A stretch of DNA of 38,092 nt from Acidobacteriota bacterium (lineage in GTDB: Bacteria > Acidobacteriota > Terriglobia > Acidiferrales > UBA7541), in the NCBI GenBank assembly GCA_003154775.1, contig PMES01000087.1, positions 1-38,092 of the forward strand, written 5' to 3'. Both the position numbers and the translations under genes were made by a program. The notes beneath the pieces were generated by a model. The model ran no database searches, was not told the origin of the DNA, and worked only from the letters and a program-made list of their open reading frames with translations. Below are positions 1 to 6,733 of the stretch, piece by piece. The first letter of the stretch is position 1. Each line of letters begins with the position of its first letter.

Positions 1-101
1 TCCTTGGCGCGCTCCAGGCGCGTGCGCAAGGCCTCGCTGATTCGAAGCGAGATCGTTTGCTGCTGCAAGGGCTTCTCGGGTTTTTCTGGTTTCTCAGGCA
101 T
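1..101 (-). CDS. ribbon-helix-helix-like small protein, N-terminus only (partial)
   Basis: A minus-strand reading frame opens with ATG at 99-101, preceded by a strong AAGGAGG ribosome-binding site (about 109-115), and runs off the left edge of the window. The 33 visible residues start with a repeated PEK-rich tail (MPEKPEKPEKP), followed by TISLRISEALRTRLERAK. That second part has the strand-then-helix pattern of the ribbon-helix-helix (CopG/Arc-type) DNA-binding fold. It is divergent from the xis-like/int genes and shares the 102-232 control region, so an element-encoded regulator is plausible. The family call rests on pattern only, since the second helix is outside the window. Confidence 0.6.
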   Translation of the reverse strand, partial: MPEKPEKPEKPLQQQTISLRISEALRTRLERAK

Positions 102-145
102 CCGATGTGCCTCCTTTTGTTTAGCCTCGTCAACAAACTTACACC

Positions 146-175
146 TTGACGTTGTGTTTGCAAACACAGTAGACT
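146..175 (+). promoter_or_regulatory. sigma70-like promoter with a palindromic operator in its spacer
   Basis: TTGACG (146-151) and TAGACT (170-175) form a -35/-10 pair with an 18-base spacer, pointing towards the excisionase-like gene. The spacer contains a perfect 16-base palindrome, TGTGTTTGCAAACACA (153-168). A dimeric repressor bound there would block RNA polymerase directly. The same site lies upstream of the minus-strand gene starting at 101, so it could control both directions. The hexamers were read by eye. Confidence 0.5.
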
Positions 176-232
176 ATCGTGGACTTAGAGTCAAGTTGAA
201 AACGGGACCAGGGGGACTCAAGAAAAAGGGCA

Positions 233-598
233 ATGAAACACCGCAGTACCCAACTCGCCGCGCGCAAGAACCCAGACTCGCCAAGAGTGCATGACTTGCG
301 CCTGACTCCGAACTCGCCGTCGGAATCAACAAGAGAGTGTGAAAGCCCTCAAGGACGAGGCTACCCAGCGCCATCCCAGCGACAGAAGCTAGAAGTTTTT
401 GACTTGCCGCTCAGTGACACGAGGGCCAAGGTCGCGGTTAAGGATGGGCCCCAATTCCTGACAGTTCAGGATGTCGCGCTGCGCCTGGGTGTCAGCCGAA
501 ATTGGGTCTACAACCATGCGGAGACTCTCGGCGTATATCATCTCGGGAAATATCTGCGGTTTTCATGGTCCAGAGTCTTGGAATACTTGGAGAAGTAA
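233..598 (+). CDS. excisionase-like helix-turn-helix protein
   Basis: A 121-residue protein whose C-terminal third (about residues 75-121) is a compact MerR/Xis-type winged HTH. It opens with FLTVQDVALRLGVSRNWVYN, the usual DNA-binding start of excisionase-family domains, and ends with GKYLRFSWSRVLEYLEK, the usual wing and last helix. The first 70 residues are polar, low in recognisable structure and rich in Arg, Ser and Pro. The start at 233 follows an AAAGGG element, but a shorter protein beginning nearer the HTH cannot be excluded. Placed ahead of an integrase in an element at a tRNA, it most likely acts as recombination directionality factor or as regulator of the integrase operon. Confidence 0.72.
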   Translation: MKHRSTQLAARKNPDSPRVHDLRLTPNSPSESTRECESPQGRGYPAPSQRQKLEVFDLPLSDTRAKVAVKDGPQFLTVQDVALRLGVSRNWVYNHAETLGVYHLGKYLRFSWSRVLEYLEK

Positions 599-673
599 CT
601 CGTGCTGCCAGATCGAATTGATCCTTTTCAAAAGATACGAGGTGCCTTTTGTTCTGCTTGACCCGCTGCGTAG

Positions 674-685
674 ATGTATATACAT
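674..685. promoter_or_regulatory. 12-base palindrome ahead of small RHH gene (candidate operator)
   Basis: ATGTATATACAT is a perfect palindrome ending 11 bases before the ATG of the small protein at 697. Short AT-rich palindromes like this are typical binding sites of ribbon-helix-helix autoregulators, and it also overlaps a TATA-like -10 sequence. The function is inferred from position and symmetry only. Confidence 0.4.
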
Positions 686-696
686 TTACGTCGGAT

Positions 697-900
697 ATGG
701 GACGCCCTCGAAAATCGGAAGATCACAAGCGTAGCAAGCTGTTTCCTCTCAGGCTTTCGCCCCGCGAGACAGAGTTCTTTTCAAGAAAAGCTCGCGCTCT
801 GGGGGAATCGGTCGCCTCGATCTTCCGTAACGGAGGCATTCTCTATATCCAAACGAGAAGCAAAGACGGGTCGCGAAAACGAAAGGAGAAAAAACAGTGA
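697..900 (+). CDS. small ribbon-helix-helix-like protein of the integrative element
   Basis: A 67-residue, very basic protein. The core KLFPLRLSPRETEFFSRKAR fits a strand (LFPLRL) followed by a helix starting after SPRE, and GESVASIFRNGG fits the second helix of a ribbon-helix-helix or mobilisation (MobC-like) protein. The tail is Lys/Arg-rich (KDGSRKRKEKKQ). I chose the ATG at 697 (MGRPRKSED) over the longer frame from 649 because the extra residues look like untranslated leader. The stop (898-900) overlaps the GTG of the integrase, so the two are translationally coupled. Its exact role is unknown; a DNA-binding accessory or regulator of the integrase is likely. Confidence 0.6.
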   Translation: MGRPRKSEDHKRSKLFPLRLSPRETEFFSRKARALGESVASIFRNGGILYIQTRSKDGSRKRKEKKQ

Positions 901-2081
901 CTCGTCAATCGTATCAGCAGGGCTACATTTCAGAACCCATCCAGACCCGGCAGGGAATGGCTTTCAAGATTCGCTACCGGGTGCGAACACAAAGTGGCAA
1001 ATGGCAGCACAGGAGGGAAACGCTGTACGGGCTACCAGGACGTAAGGCAGCTCGTGCGGTCCTGGAGCAACGTATCCAGTCAGCTTCAACCGTACTCCCG
1101 GAAGTGAGTGCTTTGACGACCCGGGGGTTCGTAGAGAACTACTGGAGACCTTATCTGGACCGCCAGAGAGTGAAGCTTTCAACGCGGGCGACTTACGAAT
1201 CGGCGTTGAAGTTGCACGTCCTTCCTGCATTCGGGGACTCTCCGCTGCGGGATGTTATTCCTCTTCAGGTCGAGAATTTCGTGCAAACCAAGTTGAAGTC
1301 CGGTCTATCTTCCAAGACTGCTCGGAATTTGCTTGTGTTGCTTCAGGGAATTTTCTCACTGGCTATGGATAACGACCTAATTGAGAAGTCTCCGATTCGC
1401 GAACGTCACAAGCCAACTGTGGAACGTGTCGAGAAACCTGTTTGGTCGCCGAAACAAGTGAAGCAAATCTTGGAAAATGCGCCGGAGCGTTATGGCGTCT
1501 TTTTCCAGGTGCTCGCTCTTACCGGCGTCCGGGCTGGGGAAATTCTCGGCCTGCAATGGAAACATGTTGACCTCGCCAAAGAGCAGATGCAGATAGAACA
1601 GAGTCTTTGGCGCGGGCAATTGATAGCGCCGAAGACAAAGGGCAGCATTCGGACGATTAACCTTGGTGCTGTACTTGTTTCAGCATTGAAAAGGCATCGC
1701 GAGACTGCGGAATGGAAGAAACCCAACGACTTCGTATTCAGCAAGAAAGATGGTTTCCCGTTTAACCCGGACGTGCTTCGGAAGGACGTGCTGTATCCGA
1801 TTCTCGACAGACTTGGTATCCCGCGTCCCTCAGGTGCTTCCGGTTTTCACGCGTTTAGGCACTCGGTGGGAAGTTTCATCAATGCCCAGACGGGAAACCT
1901 AAAGCTTGCGCAGAATCTCTTGGGGCATTCCACGATCAGCATGACGGCAAATGTCTACACGCATGTTTCCAGGGAATCAGAACGCGAGGCAGCACAAGCC
2001 GTAGAACGGGCGATCTACGGTGATCTGTTCCCAATCTGTTCCCAAGTCGGGAACGGGAACAAGTCAGCGGCTGCGAACTGA
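897..2081 (+). CDS. int: tyrosine-type site-specific integrase
   Basis: A 394-residue phage/ICE-type integrase. Residues 1-75 resemble an Arg/Lys-rich arm-binding domain, 76-170 the SAM-like core-binding domain (FVENYWRPYLD...TYESALKLHVLPAFG), and 180-370 the catalytic domain. The full active-site set is visible: R212 (LTGVRAGE), a Lys in PKTKGS (246/248), H318 and R321 (FHAFRH), H344 (LLGHST) and the nucleophile Y354 (ANVYTHV). The GTG start at 897 overlaps the stop of the preceding small gene and follows AAAGGAG. The gene ends 76 bases from the 3' end of tRNA-fMet, the expected geometry for an element that integrates in that tRNA. It appears intact and probably active. Confidence 0.93.
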   Translation: MTRQSYQQGYISEPIQTRQGMAFKIRYRVRTQSGKWQHRRETLYGLPGRKAARAVLEQRIQSASTVLPEVSALTTRGFVENYWRPYLDRQRVKLSTRATYESALKLHVLPAFGDSPLRDVIPLQVENFVQTKLKSGLSSKTARNLLVLLQGIFSLAMDNDLIEKSPIRERHKPTVERVEKPVWSPKQVKQILENAPERYGVFFQVLALTGVRAGEILGLQWKHVDLAKEQMQIEQSLWRGQLIAPKTKGSIRTINLGAVLVSALKRHRETAEWKKPNDFVFSKKDGFPFNPDVLRKDVLYPILDRLGIPRPSGASGFHAFRHSVGSFINAQTGNLKLAQNLLGHSTISMTANVYTHVSRESEREAAQAVERAIYGDLFPICSQVGNGNKSAAAN

Positions 2082-2124
2082 GGTTGGTAAGTGTTACGGC
2101 TCTACTCGTAACCGCAAATAAGAA

Positions 2125-2156
2125 GGGCGCTTAGAGGATTTTCCTCATAAGCGCCC
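2125..2156 (-). terminator. intrinsic terminator of tRNA-fMet
   Basis: GGGCGCTTA (2125-2133) pairs with TAAGCGCCC (2148-2156), with an inner GAGGA/TCCTC stem continuing the hairpin. Read on the minus strand it starts two bases after the encoded CCA and is followed by a T-rich stretch (TTCTTATTT). If the crossover lies inside the tRNA, this terminator was supplied by the integrated element. Confidence 0.65.
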
Positions 2157-2157
2157 A

Positions 2158-2234
<77 letters not shown>

Positions 2235-2239
2235 CATTC

Positions 2240-2268
2240 ACTATAGCGGAGTGTTGCTATTCCGTCAA
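2240..2268 (-). promoter_or_regulatory. sigma70-type promoter of tRNA-fMet
   Basis: On the minus strand TTGACG (2263-2268) and TATAGT (2240-2245) are separated by exactly 17 bases, and the -10 box ends five bases before the mature tRNA 5' end. This is close to consensus and well placed for a strong stable-RNA promoter. Confidence 0.75.
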
Positions 2269-2300
2269 ATTCGCACCAGCCAAAGATCGGAGGCATTGCC

Positions 2301-4616
2301 GTGTTTGTGCGCCGTCATTTCATCATGATTTGCGCTGTCATCCTTTTCGCCGTGTGTATCTCCGCCCAGGAGCAACCCGCCTATCGCAATCCCAAGCTCG
2401 CCATCGAGGACCGTGTCGCCGATTTGCTTTCGCGCATGACCTTGGAGGAAAAAATCGATCAACTCGCCGGAGGCCACCGCGACCGCGGATTCCTGGATAC
2501 GACGGGTCAATTCACGCCGGAAACGGCAGCGGCCGTCTTCCACGACCTCTACAGTCTCGAAAAGCGCCCCAGACCTCACGATCAGGCCGTTTATCGCAAC
2601 GCCGTCCAACGCTATCAAATGGAAAAGACGCGCCTGGGGATCCCCGTGCTCTTCACTGGCGAGGCCCTCCACGGGTTCATGTCGAACGGCGCCACGAGCT
2701 TCCCGCAAGTGTTGGGCTTGGCAAGCACGTGGGACACCGATTTGGTGCAGCAGGTCTTCACCGCCGCGGCTGACGAAATGGCCTCCACGGGAGACAACCA
2801 AGCCTTCACGCCGGTGCTCGATCTGGCGCGCGATCCGCGCTGGGGGCGCACGGAAGAAACTTACGGCGAAGATCCATTTCTCGTCTCGCGCATGGGCGTT
2901 GCGGCTATCGAAGGTCTGCAGGGACCCACGTTCCTGATCGATCGCCATCACGTGCTGGCGACGGCGAAGCACTACGCGGCGCACGGCCAGCCCGAGGGCG
3001 GGAGGAATACTGCTCCTGCAAATTATTCGGAGCGTATCCTGCGCGAAACCTTTTTTGTGCCGTTTCAAGCGGCTGTGGAGGAAGCGCGCGTGGGAAGCGT
3101 GATGGCTTCCTACAACGAAATAGACGGCATACCTTCGCACATTAACGCCTGGTTGTTGGACACCGTCCTCCGCCAGGAATGGGGCTTTCGCGGCTATGTC
3201 ACCTCGGATGGAGGCGGACTCCAAATGCTGTTTCAGGTTCACAAGGTCGCCGCGGATGAAGCAGACGCCGCTCGCAAAGCGCTTGCGGCGGGCGTGGATT
3301 ATGACCTCTCCGATGGTTCGGTGTACCGCACGCTGCTCGAGCAGGTGAAAGCCGGCGCTGTTCCCGTTTCGCTGGTGGACCGCGCCGTTGCGCGCGTTTT
3401 GGCCGCGAAATTTCGACTGGGGCTTTTCGAGAACCCCTACGTGGATCCCGCACTCACGGAAAAAATCATCAATAGTCCGGAGCACCAGCGGCTGGCGCTA
3501 CAGGCAGCGCAGGAAGCCGTCGTACTTCTCAAAAACGAGAATCATCTGCTCCCCCTGGACGAAAAGAAAATCAAGACGCTCGCCGTCATCGGCCCCAATG
3601 CGGCGGACGTGCACATTGGCGGTTATGCCCGCGAGCCATTCCACAGTGTGAGTATTCTGGAAGGCATCCGCACGCGCGCCGGAAAAAACATCAAGGTGCT
3701 CTATGCGGAGGGCTGCAAGATCACTACGGGAAAACAGGGATGGTCCGGATGGTATGAGGACAACACGCAACTGGCCGCGCCGGAGAGCCAGGCAGCGAGT
3801 ATTCGCGCTGCCGTGGAGACCGCTCGCAAGGCCGACGTGGCGATCCTGGTGGTTGGCGAAACGGAGAGCACGAATCGCGAGGCGTGGTCCGAAACTCACC
3901 TGGGCGACCGCGACTCCTTCGAGCTTCTCGGCGCGCAGAACGATCTCGTCAAGGCGGTCGTGGAAACCGGCGTCCCGACCATCGTATTCCTGATCAACGG
4001 GCGACCGCTATCCATCAATTACGCCGCGGAACATGTGCCGGCAATTTTGGAGGGGTGGTATCCGGGGCAAGAGGGTGGCACGGCCGCCGCGCAAGTCCTG
4101 TTCGGGGACGTGAATCCCGGCGGCAAGCTACCCATCACGTTTCCGCGATCCGTCGGACAGTTGCCGGATTACTATGATTACAAGCCGTCGCGCAATCGCA
4201 GCTACATTTTTACTTCCAGCGAGCCGCTCTTTCATTTTGGGGATGGGCTCAGCTACACGACATTCAAGTTTGAAAATCTGCGCGTCGAGCCAAAACAGAT
4301 CCTGCCGGGCGGAAGCGCCACGGTTCGCGTGGATGTGACGAATACGGGGAAGCGCGAAGGCGACGAAATTCCCCAACTTTACGTGCACCAGCAAATCGCC
4401 AGCGTCACCCGGCCGGTGAAGCAGCTCGCCGGATTTCAGCGCATTCACTTGAAGCCCGGAGAAAAAACCACCGTGGAATTCCAGGTCACACCGGCGGCGT
4501 TGTCACTCATCAACATAGACATGCATCAGGTGGTCGAGCCAGGGCTGTTTGACCTTATGGTGGGGCCCGGCTCCGCGAAAACGGAGACCATCACATTGGA
4601 AGTGAAAGCGAAATAG
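2301..4616 (+). CDS. secreted GH3 beta-glycosidase (glucosidase/xylosidase type)
   Basis: A 771-residue glycoside hydrolase family 3 enzyme with a signal peptide (about residues 1-22, ending ...VCISAQ). The N-terminal TIM barrel carries GEALHGF, KHYAAHG (K223, H224) and the nucleophile motif GYVTSDGG with D303. The alpha/beta sandwich follows (LPLDEKKIKTLAVIGPNA... and VVGETE with acidic residues suited to the acid/base role). The C-terminus is a fibronectin-III-like domain (PGGSATVRVDVTNTGKREGDE). It should release terminal beta-linked glucose or xylose in the periplasm; the exact sugar cannot be read from sequence. The GTG at 2301 is preferred because GGAGG lies 8 bases upstream. Its 3' end converges with the GH172 remnant, leaving 11 bases between stop codons. 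Confidence 0.93.
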   Translation: MFVRRHFIMICAVILFAVCISAQEQPAYRNPKLAIEDRVADLLSRMTLEEKIDQLAGGHRDRGFLDTTGQFTPETAAAVFHDLYSLEKRPRPHDQAVYRNAVQRYQMEKTRLGIPVLFTGEALHGFMSNGATSFPQVLGLASTWDTDLVQQVFTAAADEMASTGDNQAFTPVLDLARDPRWGRTEETYGEDPFLVSRMGVAAIEGLQGPTFLIDRHHVLATAKHYAAHGQPEGGRNTAPANYSERILRETFFVPFQAAVEEARVGSVMASYNEIDGIPSHINAWLLDTVLRQEWGFRGYVTSDGGGLQMLFQVHKVAADEADAARKALAAGVDYDLSDGSVYRTLLEQVKAGAVPVSLVDRAVARVLAAKFRLGLFENPYVDPALTEKIINSPEHQRLALQAAQEAVVLLKNENHLLPLDEKKIKTLAVIGPNAADVHIGGYAREPFHSVSILEGIRTRAGKNIKVLYAEGCKITTGKQGWSGWYEDNTQLAAPESQAASIRAAVETARKADVAILVVGETESTNREAWSETHLGDRDSFELLGAQNDLVKAVVETGVPTIVFLINGRPLSINYAAEHVPAILEGWYPGQEGGTAAAQVLFGDVNPGGKLPITFPRSVGQLPDYYDYKPSRNRSYIFTSSEPLFHFGDGLSYTTFKFENLRVEPKQILPGGSATVRVDVTNTGKREGDEIPQLYVHQQIASVTRPVKQLAGFQRIHLKPGEKTTVEFQVTPAALSLINIDMHQVVEPGLFDLMVGPGSAKTETITLEVKAK

Positions 4617-4627
4617 GGCGCACTCCC

Positions 4628-5278
4628 TTAATTTGCGGAATTGCCCGGCCCGCCGACGAGATGAACCCGCGGAATTCTTTGCTCCACCGGCGGCAGCGCC
4701 GGAAACGCGGCATGCGGCTCCGTTTGATACCAATACGCAACCGAGGAGTAGTTATCGGAACGGTGATTCGCGTGGCCGTGTTCGATGGTGGCCTTCAGCG
4801 ACTTCGTGAACGGAATCGGCGAATCCAGATGGAAGCGATAAACGGACGTGCGCGATCCGGCAAACTCCGGACCCACAACCAGCGCGCCATAGGTAGCGTA
4901 CGAAAACGCGTGCCCATTAAAACCCCAGGCGCCTAGAAAATAATCTTCGGAGCCGGTGCCGTTGGTCGAAGGTTTCTCTTCGCCGTCGATGAAGAACATG
5001 TCATCGCCTTCACCCCACCAGCAATCCTGGTTTTGCAGGACGGACATGGTCACGCCGACAAAGTGGCCCTTTCCCTTCGCTTCCAGCCAAACGTAATTCC
5101 CTTCACCGGTGAGATTCTTCTTTCCGTCGACAAGCGGGTCGCCGTTGGAATGCCATTGGTTCGTCCAACCGGCGGCGCCACGTTGAACCTGCCCTCACCC
5201 GGGATAAACGTCCGCATCACGGAGTAGCGGCAGAATCCAAGATCGAGACGCGAAGCCGCAGCGCCACCAGTATGTCTG
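4628..5278 (-). pseudogene. GH172 (DUF2961) glycosidase remnant, frameshifted and N-terminally lost
   Basis: The minus-strand frame ending at 4628 has the GH172/DUF2961 core: WWGEGDDMFFIDGE, then GTGSEDYFLGAWGF. The two Glu residues (E15 and E36 of the 141-residue piece from 5053) are 21 apart, the spacing I recall for the catalytic Glu pair of the characterised alpha-D-fructofuranosidase. The frame stays open upstream (GWTNQWHSNGDPLVDGKK, LTGEGNYVWLEAKG) to a stop at 5195-5197. The neighbouring frame there continues the protein (SVMRTFIPGEGRFNV), so a small indel lies in the GGCGGCGCCACG tract around 5171-5182. About half the normal length is missing: the remnant starts directly behind the stop of the epimerase gene. 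It is probably dead, although a sequencing indel could explain the frameshift alone. Confidence 0.75.
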
Positions 5279-6448
5279 TTATTTGGACACTGAAAACTTG
5301 TAAATGGTCTCCGACTCGAACGGTTTTCCCGGATGAAGGATTGCGCTCGGGAAATTGGAATGATTCACGGAATCAGGAAAGTGCTGCGTCTCCAGGCAAA
5401 GCCCGCCAAACTTCGGATACGCAATGCCGCCCTTCCCCACAATGCTTCCGTTTAGGCCGATGGCGGAATAGAACTGCACCCCCGGTTCGGTTGTCCAGAC
5501 TTCCATTCGCCGTCCCGTCGTGGGGTCCGTTGCGCGCGCGGCCAGCCGCAACTTTCCCGCTTTACCATTGATCACGAAGTTGTGGTCGTAGCCGCCGATT
5601 TCCTTGATTTCGTTGATGCGCGCGCCGATCGCGGTGGGCTTGGTAAAGTCCAGCGGCGTGCCCTTCACCGATTTGATCTCGCCTGTTGGGATGAGCGTCG
5701 CGTCCACGGGGGTATATTCGTCGGCTTTCAGAAAGAGAATTTCATCGAGGATGTTCTTCCCCGGGCCGCCCAAGGCGAAGTAGCTATGGTTCGTGAGGTT
5801 GATGGGCGTGTCCTGATCCGTTTCCGCGCGATAGACAAGCTTGAGTTCGTTGGTGTCCGTCAACGTATAGGTGACCGAAACGCTTAGAATGCCCGGGAAA
5901 TTCTCCTCGCCGTCCTTGCTGACATAGCTAAATCGAACGGCAGCCGCAGTCATGCCGGGAAGAATTTCCGCCTTCCAGACCTTGCGATTAAACCCGATCT
6001 TTCCGCCGTGCAGCGTGTTTGGCCCGTTGTTGAGCGCAAGGCTGTACTCCTTGCCATCCAGCGTGAAATGTCCCTTCGCAATGCGATTGGCGTAGCGCCC
6101 GACGGTGGCCCCGAAGAAGGGCTGATCGCTTAGATAGCCTTGCAGGTCGCTGAATCCCAGCACGACATCGCCGGGCTTGCCGCTGCGATCGGGCACGTAC
6201 AGCTCGGTTAAAGTCGCTCCATAGGTAATCACTTTGGCCCATGATCCCTTGGCGTTTTTCAGCGTGTAGGCCATAATGACCGTGCCATCGGGCAATTTGC
6301 CGAACTCGGCCTGATCGACATTTGCCGCGGCGCGAGCGTAAACCTGGGTTGGCTGCAGAACGCGGAGGCGGGTGCCGGGCAAGATGCAAACAAAAAAACC
6401 GAGAACGACTACGGCGATTGCAAACACTCTTGACTTGGTGCGAACCAT
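5279..6448 (-). CDS. galM: exported aldose 1-epimerase (galactose mutarotase)
   Basis: A 389-residue aldose 1-epimerase that interconverts alpha and beta anomers of free sugars. Catalytic residues expected for GalM are present: H147 (NTLHGG), H221 (LTNHSYFAL) and the general base E353 (LCLETQHFPDS). The N-terminus (MVRTKSRVFAIAVVVLGFFVC) is a signal peptide or membrane anchor, placing the enzyme in the periplasm beside the GH3 and GH31 hydrolases, where it would equilibrate released sugars before uptake. The ATG at 6446-6448 is preceded by GAGGGAGA. Its stop directly adjoins the truncated GH172 remnant, so the present arrangement probably arose by a deletion or rearrangement that removed the 5' half of that gene. 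Confidence 0.92.
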   Translation of the reverse strand: MVRTKSRVFAIAVVVLGFFVCILPGTRLRVLQPTQVYARAAANVDQAEFGKLPDGTVIMAYTLKNAKGSWAKVITYGATLTELYVPDRSGKPGDVVLGFSDLQGYLSDQPFFGATVGRYANRIAKGHFTLDGKEYSLALNNGPNTLHGGKIGFNRKVWKAEILPGMTAAAVRFSYVSKDGEENFPGILSVSVTYTLTDTNELKLVYRAETDQDTPINLTNHSYFALGGPGKNILDEILFLKADEYTPVDATLIPTGEIKSVKGTPLDFTKPTAIGARINEIKEIGGYDHNFVINGKAGKLRLAARATDPTTGRRMEVWTTEPGVQFYSAIGLNGSIVGKGGIAYPKFGGLCLETQHFPDSVNHSNFPSAILHPGKPFESETIYKFSVSK

Positions 6449-6641
6449 GATTTTTCTCCCTCGATCCTGTTGACGGTGAAAAACTCCTTAGTTCGGGTTT
6501 TATCACATCTCGCGGCTCTTCGACAGGTCAAGGCGCACATTTTTGTTTTGTGCAGCTTTCCAACGCGCAGGGAAATTCGTTTGTAGCCTGGCGACAACTA
6601 TCGGGCGCGCAGCCATAAACGAGGACTTGTAAGCCGCGCAC

Positions 6642-6670
6642 TTGACATCTCTTTGTTGCAATGCTACTTT
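6642..6670 (+). promoter_or_regulatory. sigma70-type promoter of the GH31 gene
   Basis: TTGACA (6642-6647) and TACTTT (6665-6670) are separated by 17 bases, 64 bases before the GH31 start codon. The -35 box is a perfect match. The rest of the 6449-6733 gap shows no other feature I can support. Confidence 0.6.
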
Positions 6671-6733
6671 CGCGCAGCGGATGCGTGTGTGCGAATCTGC
6701 GAGCATTTATGCACTTTCTGAGGAGGCGTTGTC

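Larger units (their letters stand above)
1..2157. mobile_element. end of an integrative element inserted at tRNA-fMet
   Basis: This segment carries an excisionase-like HTH gene, two small ribbon-helix-helix-like genes and a tyrosine integrase, and it stops at the 3' end of a complete initiator tRNA gene. Tyrosine integrases very often use tRNA 3' ends as attachment sites, so the tRNA-proximal junction near 2158 is the likely att boundary. The segment looks less GC-rich than the sugar genes to its right. The other end of the element lies left of the window, so its size and cargo cannot be seen, and the direct repeat of the tRNA end that would prove insertion is not in view. Confidence 0.72.

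Noticed and set aside
2265-3485. 406-codon minus-strand frame across the start of the GH3 gene
   Set aside because: It overlaps the GH3 signal peptide and catalytic barrel in antisense and is basic, repetitive shadow sequence.
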